Assembly: GCA_018806985.1 (NCBI GenBank)
Contig: JADANN010000197.1
Span: forward strand, 699,501-763,500
Length of the DNA stretch: 64,000 nt
From: Angiostrongylus vasorum
Lineage: Eukaryota; Nematoda; Chromadorea; Rhabditida; Metastrongylidae
Direction: 5' to 3'
The position numbers and the translations under genes were made by a program. The notes under the pieces are model-generated. The model was not told where the DNA came from. It saw nothing but the letters and a program-made list of their open reading frames with translations, and ran no database searches. This document shows, in pieces, positions 22,203-33,035 of the stretch; position 1 is the first letter of the stretch, and each line of letters starts with the position of its first letter.

Positions 22203-24058
22203 ATGTTTACGAATGAAACTTTCAAAGTCCTTAATCACTATCGCGCGAAAAGATACAGCTCCAACCTCACTGAAGTGCAAAAGCGTGGTATGCAAGAGGT
22301 AGGAAAGCTGATAAGATTGAAAAACATAAGACTATCCGTTAGTGAGAACGGTGGAGAGTTTGTCGTAATTTCTCATCAGTCAGATGTTGAGATAACGAAA
22401 AAGCATCTTGATGCTTCACTTTATCGCCTATCATCTGAGAAGGAGTTTAAAAGTAAATACCGAAAAATTGAACCACGAATGGGTCAAAATGGCAGGGGCT
22501 GCTGGTTTAAAACTATCAGTTATCTCTCAACTAAAAAGTTGATTTACCAACGTGTCCCTGTTCTGTACTTGCTTATAAAAACTCATAAGCTAGTATCCAG
22601 CGATGATGTTGCGTCTACCGATGCATCATTGTTTAAGGTTAGACCAAGCTGTGTAGACGGGCCAACGGATAGGATAACATGGTTTTTATCCCTATTATTT
22701 ACCCAGTTGTTGAAACATTCCAGCCCATCTTACGAATACTCAGATGTTTCTGGATCGTCTACATACTGCGCAGCTCAACTGCGCGTACGTGATGGAGTCC
22801 TTCGACGTGACCGCCCTTTATACAAACGTGTCGAATCACTCCGCAATGCAAGCCATATTCGAACTCCTTATAAAACACGAAGGAGAAATAAACATGTATT
22901 GCTTCAAGATAGAGCAGTTGATGGCACTCTTGAAAGAATGCCTAAGCTGCTCAATCTTTAGATGGTCCGGAAGTTACTAGGCTCAAATAAGAGGGTTGGC
23001 AATGGGACAGCGACTGGCACCAAGTCTTGCTATTGCGTTTATGTCTAAGGTGGAAGCACGAGTGACCGATCTCGGGCCGTTACTCTACTGCAGATATATA
23101 GATGACTGTTTTGTCCCTTGCTCAACACAAGAGGAAATGGACAAATGTTTCGAGTTGTTGAACGAACAGTCAGAGTATATCAAGTTTACCCAAGAGAAAC
23201 CGAAAGAAAACTGGCTTCCATTCCTGAACGTCCAAATTAACCTATCAGAAAATGGCTACATTACAAAGTGGTACCGAAAGCCAAGTAGTAGGAACTTCTT
23301 GGTTCATTACCTCTCCTCTGACTCCTCTCACACGAAAAGGGCTCTTTTAATAAACATGTTTCGAACAGCAACCAACGTGTGCACGGAAAGAGAGCAGAGA
23401 GAGGAATCCCGGATTTTCGTTTGGGCAATAGCCATTTCTAATGGCTACGAAACTGTAGCTCGTGATAGGTGTAGGGGAAATCCTAAGCCCCTTAACGACA
23501 ACTCTAGCGACAGAAAGGTCCCTTTTATCCTACCCTTCATCTCAAATGATGTAAGTGCAGCTATAAAACGCTGCTTAAGAAGGGCGAGTCTTGAGGACTC
23601 GGTAAACGTAGTTGAAATACCACCGAGTACTCTTAGGCGCCAGCTAGTTCGTAACCGCCTATATGACCGTCTATGTGCAACGCAAAAAAATTGCATAATT
23701 TGCCCTAATGGTAGAGACGGTGATTGCATGAGCTGAGGTACAGTCTATCCGATCTCCTCTAAGGCGTGCGGAGACGAATACATTGGTGAAACGGGTAGAC
23801 CACTCTGTGTCCGCATAAAAGAACATCTAGTCGGTAAACGTAAACCAAATACCCCACTAGGCACGCATAGGACCCTGAGACATAACGCAGAGGACTTTGA
23901 AGTACAGGTCACGATCTTGGCACGGGAATCGCGAACACAAGCGCGCAAAACTCTCGAGGCGTTCTGGATCAATTCCAGAAATCCGAAAATGAACCGCAGG
24001 GAAGAATGCCTTATTATCACGCGTGATACTGGGCCATACATAAGCCTATTATTCTGAC
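22203..24058 (+). pseudogene. Penelope-like polymerase (RT + GIY-YIG endonuclease), inactivated
   Basis: N-terminal part in one frame (22203-about 22740): HYRAKRYSSNLTEVQKRGMQ, LSVSENGGEFVVISHQSDVE, and VPVLYLLIKTHK. After a frameshift near 22740 the rest (to 24058) is one frame: YVMESFDVTALYTNVS (palm motif A), RGLAMGQRLAPSLAIAF (motif B), RYIDDCFV with catalytic YIDD at 23095-23106, ENWLPFLNVQI and KWYRKPS, then GIY-YIG (TVYPISSKACGDEYIGETGR, VRIKEHL, LEAFWINSRNPKMNRREECL, YISLLF). Two stops interrupt it: TAG 22978-22980 and TGA 23734-23736. Homology continues upstream to about 22030. All RT catalytic residues are intact, so inactivation looks recent. Confidence 0.88.
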
Positions 24059-24251
24059 TAAAGGGGCACATTACGCTTCCATTTGAATTTTGTGCGGTTG
24101 GTCTCCACTCGACGTACTCACTGGAAGACTCATAGAAAGCGGTTAGTGTGCAAAGCTGTGTTCAATGTAATTGAAATTTTGGTTCAGCGTTTTCTCTGTT
24201 TAATTATGAAGGTGTTTGGCCGAATAGATTGCTGTCAATTTGACCTTTCCA

Positions 24252-24289
24252 GGCTCTGAGGAAGGCGAAATCCGCCAAAAACGTCGGCT
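24252..24289 (+). ncRNA. hammerhead-like motif at Penelope-like 3' end
   Basis: GGCT, CTGAGGA (24256-24262), A bulge, GGCG...CGCC stem II, then AAAAAC where GAAAC is expected (G12 changed to A), then GTC. Stem I needs G-U pairs. Probably a decayed ribozyme. Confidence 0.5.
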
Positions 24290-24684
24290 TATTCGTGAAT
24301 AAAGAATAAAATAACACCTCGCGTTTGCTCAACAAGAATACGAAGAACTACTTGATCAATGCCGAGGTTAATAGAAAGTCGGTCGTTGGATTTATAGACT
24401 ATTGTGTCTCACAATGTTTGCTGAATTTTTGTTGATGTCGCCGTTGCTTTTAAGACTGAAAGAGTTTCCAATCGTTCCTCAACTTTTTTGGGGATTTGAG
24501 TTTCAAATAAGAGTTAGAATGAGAAGAGCACTATAGAGAAGTTGTAGATACTATTATAGCAATAGATAAACCTCTTTCCTATAAGTCGATAACGTCCTCG
24601 TTCTCTACAAAATATTTTAGTTGTCTAGAAATTATGGAGAGTTGTTGAAAAACCAGTGCGGTCCATTGTGTGTCAACCATAAAG

Positions 24685-25010
24685 AAATGAACTTTAGCAA
24701 GGCCAGGCTGACGTCGGGACTCCAGAGAACCACAACGGCTTAACTAGCAACTCTCCGAAAAAGTGGGGGATTATACTGGGACCTGCACAACCAGTGAGGA
24801 CGGGCCATTCAACTATCAAGTAAACAAGCATCTTGGTCGGTCACGATAGTTTGAAAGTCGTTGATTCAGTGGAAAACCAGCCAGATTTCCTTGTTTCGAA
24901 GTCCTCTTTTGAGGAGAAGAAAATTAATCTTGGCGAAATGTCATAATATTATAGGACGGAATGTGAATCCATTTTCAAAAATGATTCCTAATTTCTGCCA
25001 CTACTTAATC
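24685..25010 (+). repeat. family B 3' part plus adjoining repeat, inverted copy at 28740-29160
   Basis: Starts within family B (GGCCAGGCTGACGTCGGGAC...CAGTGAGGACGGGCC) and continues into ACCAGCCAGATTTCCTTGTT, GAGGAGAAGAAAATTAATCT and GTCATAATATTATAGGACGG. The whole unit recurs inverted about 4 kb away, so family B extends further downstream than in other copies. Confidence 0.65.
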
Positions 25011-25045
25011 GTTTTGTAGTAATTTATATAATGAATTACAAAAAT

Positions 25046-25262
25046 TCCTCCCAACGCCTCATCGTGGCTGGGAGGTGTTCCAGGGTGTCGAACTGCGATG
25101 TACAGCGGGGGTATTCGTCTCCCCGGTAAGGTCTCCCAATCTGAGAAGGACTCCGGCATTTCCATCAGGAAGCCTAACTAAGAGTAAACCAATACCAGGA
25201 TCCACCACCGTCCTGGTATTAAAGTTGCATGGTGGCAAATCTCCTTCTGATCCACAATGGCT
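25046..25262 (+). repeat. dispersed repeat family B, 5' part
   Basis: From CTCCCAACGCCTCATCGTGG to CTTCTGATCCACAATGG, where it stops abruptly at the junction with an RTE-like sequence. Confidence 0.75.
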
Positions 25263-26090
25263 AGACTGAAATCCTATCAACGGTCGTCGAGCAAGGAGTG
25301 GACCCGCCCTATATAAGAATTCTCCTTGACTGTTATCGGAACTTCACAAGGAAAATGCCGGTTTTCCACCGTACCACACCGCCAGAGCTGTTTAATATCG
25401 CACTGCAGTGGATGACGAGGTCACTCGATTGGTACGAGAAACGTATACGTATTGATTGCCATCAAACCTCCATTTCGCCGACAACATCGTAATCTTTTCA
25501 GGAAGAACCAATGAAGCAGAGGCGATGATCAATGACGAAGGGAGAAAAAACATCTGGAAGAAGACACAGTTCATGAAAAACTTATGGTGCTAAAGTGGTC
25601 AGATCAAACTGATTGGTTCTCTGATTGCAGAGACCATCTGGTACGTATCAAGAAGAAATTCGACCGAATGAGAGCAGATTGGTCCGCCTTCCTGCCTCTC
25701 AAAGGCGCTACCGATCAACTGAAGGACCAGAATGTTCGCGCTTACCTTTTCGATGCAGAAGTCCTCTCAGCGCTTTGTTATGCAGCAGAAACGTATGCTG
25801 ATACTTCAACTACGTTAAGAATATTGCGCACTACTCACAGAGTGCGCGAACGATGTTTTCGGAAACTTAACTGGCACACGCAATATCTTGCCGGAATGAG
25901 AAGCTCTACTGTTCGAAATCTGTCCCATCTTAGACACCAAGCGACATCGATAGCGAAACATAGATGGACCGATCATATAACTTCTTGAGAAAAACAATCA
26001 ACAGATGGACGAAAAGAACTGTAGAGTGGACTCCAGGGGGGATTCAAACTTTCCCTAGAACAGCCTATACGATGGGCGGCCGTGTTCGTA
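25262..26090 (+). pseudogene. RTE-like LINE, RT palm to C-terminus (degenerate)
   Basis: Reads YIRILLDCYRNFTRKMPVFH, LQWMTRSLDWYEKRIRIDC, then HFADNIVIFSG (25471-25503), KKTQFMKN, and a long C-terminal stretch (ATDQLKDQNVRAYLFDAEVL, LCYAAETYADTSTTLRILRT, LAGMRSSTVRNLSHLRHQA, AKHRWTDHITS). The catalytic FADD box reads FADN (25474-25485). Frameshifts near 25490 and 25590. It begins at the RT middle, joined directly to a family B fragment. Confidence 0.82.
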
Positions 26091-26192
26091 CCCAGAGTTA
26101 ATCAGCTGTGCTCGTAATTGCAGCTGTTCTACAAATCACGGTTTAAGATTTGCACCCACCGCCATGTTCGAATCAAACCACCACCATAGACG

Positions 26193-26278
26193 ATAATTGC
26201 AAGCCAAAGGAACGAAAGCAAAATGTGGAGCCCGCACAACTCGTGAAAACGGACCATCCACCGATCCAAGTTAGTGAG
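26193..26278 (+). repeat. family B 3' fragment
   Basis: GTGGAGCCCGCACAACTCGT then GACCATCCACCGATCCAAG, the terminal part of the repeat. Confidence 0.45.
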
Positions 26279-26279
26279 T

Positions 26280-26790
26280 ATTGCTCCACCGAACACTCTA
26301 ATGGGCCAACTAGTTCGCTACCGTTTGTATAATCGTCTTCGCATGAAGAAAAAAATTTCATAAACCCTAACAGTAGGGACGGTGACTGCATGAGCTCGGG
26401 TACTGTGTACCTGATTCCTTGTAAAGAATGCGGGATCAAATAAGTTGACGAAAGGGTAGACCACCTTGGATCCGCGTGAAAAAACACCTAGTTGGGAAAT
26501 TTAAAACCAGGAAAAGCACTGCAATAGAAGTTTTTTAAATAAAATTCACTATCTTCGCAAAAAAATCTTAAACATCATGGAACGAAACTCTTGAAGGGTT
26601 TTGGAGAAATTCAAAAAATCCGACAGGAGCCACATAGAGGGGTGGCTAGTGATCGCGTGTGACATCGCGCCATTCTTCAGGCTAATTTGTTGTCCTGAAT
26701 TAAGCACATTCGTTCCTCATGTAAGATTCTATGTGGCCGGTATCCTGCAAAAACCAGAAAACTTAGAAGCAACGAAGCGGTGAGTATCTT
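26280..26790 (+). pseudogene. Penelope-like C-terminal fragment, strongly decayed
   Basis: Matches 23640-24060: GGGCCAACTAGTTCGCTACC, AACCCTAACAGTAGGGACGG followed by TGACTGCATGAGCTCGGGTA, CTTGTAAAGAATGCGGGATC, and a decayed tail (GAAACTCTTGAAGGGTTTTG). Covers the GIY-YIG domain with many indels. Confidence 0.65.
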
Positions 26791-27185
26791 AAGAACTGAC
26801 CTTCATTAAAGCTCTGTAAGAATGATCAATAATTTTATATTTTACTGAGCTGACACGAGGTTGGTACAGAAAAATAGATGATCCCAAACAGGTCGACGTC
26901 GCGATATTAGTGTTCGTGGTCGCGTCTATCACAATCCAGTCAAAGCGGCACCGCTTGAATGGGGAACGTCACTCGGCGGTATTTTTTTCCTGGAGGACGG
27001 ATGTTGGTCAACTGCTTTTCAATATGATTTGCTTTTCGGAAATCGACTGCATCACATCCATCCTATATAAATGGGCACCGCCGGATGAAGTTTCTCATTC
27101 GAGTCATGCTCTCTCCACCGGATTCTATTCGATGCGATAACGCTTTCAAACTGGGACAACGACGACCATGAAACAATCGACTTGA

Positions 27186-27235
27186 TCAACGCGGCTCTGA
27201 AGAAGCCAAAGGCGCCGAAAAGTTGGCGAAATAAA
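27186..27235 (+). mobile_element. Penelope-like terminal fragment with decayed hammerhead
   Basis: GGCTCTGAAGAAGCC.AAGGCGCC with GAAAAGTTGGCG: CTGAAGA core, stem I GGCT with TTGGC-side pairing weak, GAAAAGTT instead of GAAACGTC. Confidence 0.4.
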
Positions 27236-27384
27236 AGTTTTTTTTTATATCATGTCGTTTCAGCTTAGTCATGTAGAAAGCGGTGGGCGTTCAAAAGTTG
27301 TTTATTATGTGAGTGAGATCTATGTATTAAGTTTTTTTTTCCGCTGGGGTTACGAAAGGATTTGGCTGGGTGGATTGTGGATAA

Positions 27385-27453
27385 ATTCCATGGCTTTCCA
27401 AAAGAAGGCGAGACCACCGAAACGTTCGCAAGCATTGTACTGAATAAAGAATA
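27385..27453 (+). mobile_element. Penelope-like terminal fragment
   Basis: CCATGGCTTTCCAAAAGAAG, GCGAGACCACCGAAACGTTC then ACTGAATAAAGAATA, the same layout as 24245-24310. The CUGA core is lost. Directly followed by an inverted SINE. Confidence 0.4.
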
Positions 27454-27718
27454 GAGCTCTCGACGTTGATCAATCCCTCAGGGGATGAACCACGCATTCG
27501 ACTTCATCAACGTCGTTAGAGAAGATTGAACGCATATTTGCCCTGTGCGATGACGCGCAGTGGCCCACCGAATATCGATTAGTGCTGTTATACTCCCAGA
27601 TGAATCTGGTACCAATTTGCCGACCCCGGAGAGATGAAGGGCTTGGTGAACCTGGATCGCGAGATCGATCCCATGTGTATTGCACAGCACCTCTAACCAC
27701 TGCACTACATTCGCCCTC
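27454..27718 (-). repeat. SINE family A, full-length, inverted, diverged
   Basis: Minus strand head GGGCGAATGTAGTGCAGTGG and TTAGAGGTGCTGTGCAATAC; the tail GATCAACGTCGAGAGCTCTA is at 27454-27478. Confidence 0.78.
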
Positions 27719-28023
27719 TTGTACTGAATAAATCTTGCTATTGACAACCTCGTATCTCCTCAAGAATAAAGCACTTACTTTTTCAAGTGTACGCAGTTTC
27801 TCTTGCTATTTACTTATGAGTATTCTATCAACTAGTCTTGATGATGGAAAACTGTTGAGAAAGAAGTCGTCACGGTGCAGGGAACTGAAGTTTCCTTGCA
27901 CATGAAAAATTCTGGTTTTCAACGATTGCTGCTCGAGTACGGTCTCTGAGGAGAAACCCTGTTCGAGCCGATATTTAGGTAGTGAAACTGATTTGTGATA
28001 ATATTGCTTCTAAAATTTCTTAA

Positions 28024-28243
28024 TGCTCCCCGCGCCCACGACGCCCAAGCCTCTCATCCCTCCGGGGTCGCCAAATTTGTACCAGACTTGTCTGGAAGGA
28101 TAGCAGCACTGGCTCGATACATCGGTAGGCCACCGCGAGTCATTGCAAAGGCCAGGTATGCACTCAGTCACCTCCAAACGATGCTTAATGAAGTCGAATG
28201 CACGGCGCATCCCTTAGGATTGATCAACGCCAAGAGCTTTACC
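28024..28243 (+). repeat. SINE family A, 5'-truncated
   Basis: Begins in CCCCGCGCCCACGACGCCCA, lacking the A-box part of the head; body and tail are well preserved. Confidence 0.82.
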
Positions 28244-28253
28244 CTTTCTATCT

Positions 28254-28400
28254 TTTATAGCGCAATGGTGAGAGGTACCCTGGAAATACACACATTGTCG
28301 TTGGTTTGATCCGGCATCCTTCGCCAACCAAACATCTACCCTTTCGAGCTCAGCAGATTGTCCCTGGACCTGTCTGGAAAAAGCTCCTGTAATCCGGAAA
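28254..28400 (+). repeat. diverged SINE A-like head
   Basis: ATAGCGCAATGGTGAGAGG then TTGGTTTGATCCGG (B-box-like) and ACCTGTCTGGAAAA. Directly follows the previous SINE tail. Confidence 0.5.
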
Positions 28401-28629
28401 GGTGAGCATTTTCCGTGGCGATGGTGAGCCAACATCCTAGCAGGGATATACAAGGATTAAAGGGAAATTTACTCAATCAGCATTCAGCGACACTCGTGAA
28501 AAGGTGGAATCTTCAAGCAGCCGCCTAACATACACCTGACTGTGAATAACTTTGTGGACAATGAACATGAAGCGTCGAATGGAAGAAAGAAGTTCTGGGA
28601 TTTCTTTAATATGTGGTACGGGTCATGTA

Positions 28630-28668
28630 AATAAACAAGCAAATAAATAAACAAATAAATAAATGAGT
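28630..28668 (+). repeat. (AAATAAAC)n-like simple repeat
   Basis: Short A/T-rich run of AAATAAATAAACAAATAAAT type. Confidence 0.7.
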
Positions 28669-28739
28669 AAGAATTTTTTTTGCCAGGTTTCTGTGGAGTC
28701 GATTTATGGTGCTAAGCTCTGAATATGTTACTCATTTTG

Positions 28740-29180
28740 TAATCCATTGAATAAATTACTATAAAACGACTAAATAGCGGTTAAAATTAAGAATCATTTC
28801 TGAAAATTGGTTCAGATTCCGTCCTATAATATTATGACATTTTTGCTAAGATCAATTTCCTTCTCCTCAAAAGAACGCTTCGAAACAAGAAAATCTGGCT
28901 GCTTTTTTCACTGAGGTAACGACTTCCAAACTACGGTGACCTACCTAGATACTAACTTACTTGGTACTTGAATGGCCCGTCCTCATTGGTTGTGCGGGCC
29001 CCAGCATTGTCTCCATTTTTTGGGAGATTTGCTGGTTTAGCCATTGTGGTTCCCTGGAGTCCCGAGGGTCAGCCTGGCCAAAGTCTGGCCCAGGTCTTCA
29101 CCGCAAAGGCAGTCGCAGCTTTCGTGGATCAGAGGGAGATTTGCCACCAGGCGACTTTGATACCAGGACGGGCCCATCAA
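28740..29180 (-). repeat. family B with 3' extension, inverted partner of 24685-25010
   Basis: 28948-29180 is family B (minus strand GGTGGCAAATCTCCCTCTGA ... GACGGGCCATTCAAGTACC). 28740-28947 is the reverse complement of 24830-25010 (CCGTCCTATAATATTATGAC, CTTCTCCTCAAAAGAACGCT). Confidence 0.68.
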
Positions 29181-29243
29181 GAACATGTGATGATTCGAAA
29201 TAGTCCTCTGCTATTATTTTCCTCCAAACATCGTCCTAGCAAC

Positions 29244-29660
29244 GGAATCCATAGAATTTTTTCGAGCATCCCACCGAATGATTAGATTATTGCAATTTTT
29301 ATTTCAAATATTCGAATTCTTATTTTTACTTCAGGGTTTGAAGGCATCACGTTGATCCCTTGAGCTCATCAACAATTTGGCAATCTATTCGTGGTCTCAT
29401 TACAATCGCTCATTTAGTGTGCTATTTCCTACCATTTCGATTTTTGGGAATTTTCCCATTAATCGATTTTACTCATATTTCTTTTTGTGACAGGATGAAA
29501 ACTAACCGTGCTCTACTGGGTTTGATAACTCGTACTATGTAGCCGTAAAAACGATTTCTATAGTGAGAAAAGAAATGAATACCACACCACAACTGTTCTG
29601 GACACTGCCCGCTGTTCACTAATCGATAATTGGGTTTTCCTTTTTGGTTATAAGAGTTTG
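29244..29660 (-). repeat. inverted copy of the 21267-21617 repeat
   Basis: Reverse complement matches: CCATAGAATTTTTTCGAGC, TCAACAATTTGGCAATC, ATTTCGATTTTTGGGAATT, GTTCTGGACACTGCC, GGGTTTTCCTTTTTGGTTAT. Confidence 0.6.
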
Positions 29661-29974
29661 ATGAGAAAAAATTCTGCGGGTCCCTCTGTTTCATGCAGCT
29701 GAATATTCCCACGGATAGTGGTTTCATTCCCCACGAAGTGCTCGTGGGCTTATTTCTTTGGAGGCGCACCATGATTACCCTTTTATCTACTTCGCTCCTA
29801 GCCAACTTATCGTATCCTTATGACAAGATCAATATCCATGGCGCATCAAACAGATGTTCATCACTTCTACTACTCGTATCTGGAAGCGAAGCTATCCTAG
29901 TCCAACGTGAGGTATGGTGCCCGTCCACTTAATTCTTCTGCTTTTCTTGTAGCACGCGTTAAGAGTTAGATATA
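29661..29974. other. unassigned DNA
   Basis: No recognised motif or family match. A plus-strand ORF at 29693-29932 has no domain I can name. Confidence 0.35.
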
Positions 29975-29975
29975 T

Positions 29976-30013
<38 letters not shown>

Positions 30014-30027
30014 CATATAAATTGAGA

Positions 30028-30060
<33 letters not shown>
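29975..30060. repeat. (TA)n microsatellite, two blocks
   Basis: TA runs at about 29983-30011 and 30031-30058 separated by TTGCATATAAATTGAGAGC. Confidence 0.93.
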
Positions 30061-30061
<1 letters not shown>

Positions 30062-30109
30062 TACACATATATCCTGCACAATAACCTGGCCTGGCTCAGC
30101 ACTGCATCA

Positions 30110-30525
30110 AGCCATTGTTCCTAGCTTCCTATTCAACTCAGCTTAGTAGTGTGGACACCGAAGTAAGAAGAGGCTTCATTTGCCCGAGGTGCGAAGTTGA
30201 ACCGAAGACTCTATATATACTGAAAAGTACCTTTATCCGCTGTCCTAGACGGGTTCCACAGCTTGTGCGCTTAGATAGCTGTCTGAGATCAAATGGTTCA
30301 TTCGCAGGGTGTTCTACTGGATTTGACTCGATGGGATCACGAAGATCCCATATCGGAAGAAGCAAGAACTGTGTGCAAACTGGGATCAATCCGACTCTGA
30401 GGAGGGCAAATGCGCCGGAACGCTTGCTGAATACCGTTCTTGTCAATCTCGTGTTAGCTTATTATTGGAAGCATATATGTTGAATTGTTATACCGAGGTT
30501 GAAAGGAAGTCGGTTTTCGAAATAT
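30110..30525 (+). mobile_element. Penelope-like terminal sequence (diverged)
   Basis: Ends with GACTCTGAGGAGGGCAAATG then CGCCGGAACGCTTG (decayed hammerhead, 30391-30430), AATCTCGTG, and ACCGAGGTTGAAAGGAAGTC, the same order as other termini. A short perfect hairpin GATGGGATC...GATCCCATA lies at 30329-30353. Confidence 0.45.
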
Positions 30526-30588
30526 TTGAGATCACTTCTTCAAAGTCCCTCTTTCTTCGTGCATTCTTTTCCTTTAAATCTACTCATA

Positions 30589-30860
30589 AGCGCGTGTACC
30601 GTAGTGGTTAGAGGTGCCTTGCGATACACATAGGTTCGAACCCTGTGCCCCCTGGCTCACCAAGCATTCCATCCATGCGGGGTCAGCAAATTAGTACCAA
30701 ACATGTCCGAGAGGATAGCAGCACTGACTCGATAAATCGGTAGGCCATCGAGAGTTATTGTATAGGCCAGATATGTTTCAGTCACCTCTAACGATGCTTC
30801 ATGAAGTCGAATGTATGGCGCATCTTTCAGGAATTGAGTAATTCCAAGAGCTTTATCCTT
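30589..30860 (+). repeat. SINE family A, full-length, diverged
   Basis: AGCGCGTGTACCGTAGTGG, TTAGAGGTGCC and a good B box (GGTTCGAACCC), the closest to a tRNA B box among the copies here. Confidence 0.82.
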
Positions 30861-31228
30861 AATCCCTTTTTTACTACATCTTCTAGTAACGACTGAAACT
30901 TGTCGGCTTTGTTCTGCTAGCAAAATACCTTTCCATTCAATCTTGTCTAATCTTTGACGGATTTCCATTAGTAAGTGACCTGTAGTCCTTGCAAATATTG
31001 TTCCTGGCACGAAATTTCTCCTTTATGGCTTTTAGTTTTTTCTCCGAGATTTTATCTACTGAAATGAATCTCTCGGTTGACATTACTTTAGAAAAGTACA
31101 ATATTGGATATACAGACTTGTGTATAAATGTTTATTTGCTATTGATTTTGGGAGAAATTAGGGTGGTCATCCTTTCTACCCTACTAACCTTCTTTTTTTA
31201 TTTTTATACATGTTATTTCTATCACATC
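30861..31228. other. unassigned T-rich DNA
   Basis: No gene or repeat recognised. Confidence 0.35.
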
Positions 31229-31412
31229 TGTTGATCATTCCGGAGCGGTCTACCGATGCACCGAGCCAGTGCTGCTATCCTACCAGACAAATCTGGTACC
31301 AATTCACCAACTCCGGTCGGGTGGAAGGCTTAGTGAGTTTGAGGCGCGGGTTCGAACCAAATACCATGTGTGAATTTCAGCACACTTCTAGCCACTGTGC
31401 TACAAGCGCCCA
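31229..31412 (-). repeat. SINE family A, inverted, internally deleted
   Basis: The tail GTTGATCATTC is joined directly to CGGAGCGGTCTACCGATGCA, so the ~80 bp GCATTCGACTT..CAATGAC block is missing. The head at the right end contains GGTTCGAACC-type B box. Confidence 0.72.
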
Positions 31413-32327
31413 GAGAGAATAGAAAAGTAAGGAAAATATTGTAAGGTATTAACAATAGTAAGATTGGCGACCATCTGCTTGTTTGGTCTAGAGTTCTTTT
31501 CCGCTCATTCTTCATCGACGGTGTTCATATATCATCAAACAATGAAAGTAAGCCACTTTTTCGTGAAGTGCCAGTCCTTCAAGCGCTTTTTGTTAGAGGA
31601 GATATAGACGACACCGGCTTTAAGAGCTTTATCGTTTGTGGATTTTCCGGATCTTCTGATCGTTTCTGGACTATTTCTTCGAAATTTTCTGCCCTATGAG
31701 GTAAAGTGGACGAATTTCTCCACTGATTCGTCATTTAATCGGTGCATATCTTTGTTATTGTTTGGGGCGAGATGATCGATCTGACGAACTGGCCATGGTA
31801 CTTGGAAAATGGCATAATCGATTTTCCCTCACGATTTTCTTAAAAATCATTTTTTTTCTTGCATTCATGTCCTTATATTGATTTCCATACATTGTTTATT
31901 TTCTTAGTTCATCTGATCATTCGCAGAATCAAAACAAGCTCGATTAAGGAGACTTCGTTGAATTGGCATAGCTTCGCTTTAACAGAATCATCTACAATCT
32001 TAACGAATCCTCCTAGAAGACGAAAGGCGCTTATGTGTTCCGACTTTCAAATGATTCAGAATGTTTTTCTGACTTCCTTTTTCCCTTAAATTCCACAACA
32101 CATCGTCGCTTCATTCTTTCTCCCTCTAATGTCTTCTACTTCTTTCCACTCTTTCACTTCATTTTTTCTTAACCTCTGTTTCTGTCTTTCTGTTGTTTTG
32201 TCTTCATATTTATGGCATGCCGCTCCACTGGTTTACTTCTCAAGTGGAATTCATTTCAAAAAACTGCAAGTTGAAACGTTTTGAGAAGTAACACGATATT
32301 ATTTCCATGATAAATTCTCGCTACACT
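31413..32327. other. unassigned T-rich DNA
   Basis: About 900 bp. No recognised gene, and the only ORFs are short. Confidence 0.35.
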
Positions 32328-32640
32328 TACTTGACAGTTGAACGGCCCGTCATCACTAGTTGTGCGGGCCCCTGCCCAAAGTCTGCCCCACGTCGTCATC
32401 ACGACAGGCAGTCACAGCCCTTGTAGATCAGAGGAAGATTTACCACCATCCGACTTTGATACCAAGACGGTGGTGGATCCTGGTATTGGTTTACTCTTAG
32501 CTAGGCTTCCTGATGGAAAAGCCGGACTCCTTCTCAGCTTGGGAGACCCTGCCGGGGGACGAACCCCCGCTGTACATCACAGTCGGACACCCAGGAACAC
32601 CTCCCAGCCACGATGAGGCGGTAAACCGTTGGGAGGGGAA
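32328..32640 (-). repeat. dispersed repeat family B, inverted, small internal deletion
   Basis: Minus strand from CTCCCAACGGTTTACCGCCT to GATGACGGGCCGTTCAACTG. The segment with GGCTAAACCAGCAAATCTCC is missing. Confidence 0.76.
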
Positions 32641-32756
32641 ATTCTCGCTATAGGCTCAGGATTTAGAACTAGCACTGGAACAAAAAACGATGTCGATCGG
32701 CCAAGTTTGAGACTGAACAGGAGCGCCATTATAATAAGCATCACCAGCAGATGCAT

Positions 32757-33035
32757 TGGGATGCTGGCAGCGTAGTGGTTAGGGGTGCTCTGGAAGAAAC
32801 AAGGGTCATTAATTTGCTCCCACCATCAGGGTTAATAAAACCCTTCATTCTTTCATGGTTGCCAAATTGGTACAGACTAGTATCGGAGGACAGAACAATG
32901 ATTTAATGCAAAGATAGCGGGCTCAAAAGTGACTGTGTAGGACAAATATGTGCTATTCACCTCTGCGGTGCAAGGTGGTGTTGATTCGATGGTTGATTGA
33001 ATCCCTTATGGATTGATCGACGCTGAACGCATTAT
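32757..33035 (+). repeat. strongly diverged SINE A relative
   Basis: GGATGCTGGCAGCGTAGTGG with TTAGGGGTGC at the head and GGATTGATCGACGCTGAACGC at the tail; the body is only loosely similar. Confidence 0.5.

Larger units (their letters stand above)
22030..24400 (+). mobile_element. Penelope-like retroelement, most complete copy
   Basis: Covers the coding region (next entry) plus a 3' region with a hammerhead-like motif (24252-24289) and the ACCTCG...CGAGGT stem (24316-24321 with 24363-24368). A matching 5' terminal repeat is not evident, so the copy is probably truncated upstream. Penelope-like elements join a telomerase-like RT to a GIY-YIG nuclease and move by target-primed reverse transcription. 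Confidence 0.85.

Noticed and set aside
25497..25520. TTTTCAG near 25495 as a splice acceptor of a host exon
   Set aside because: It lies inside RTE reverse transcriptase codons (FADN-IVIFSG).
28961..29285. ORFs starting MNGPSSLVVRAPA
   Set aside because: They are family B repeat read in frame; similar peptides appear at 32338 and 14763.
30589..30660. Functional tRNA gene at the SINE head with a good B box
   Set aside because: The acceptor and anticodon arms do not fold into a complete tRNA, and it continues into the SINE body.
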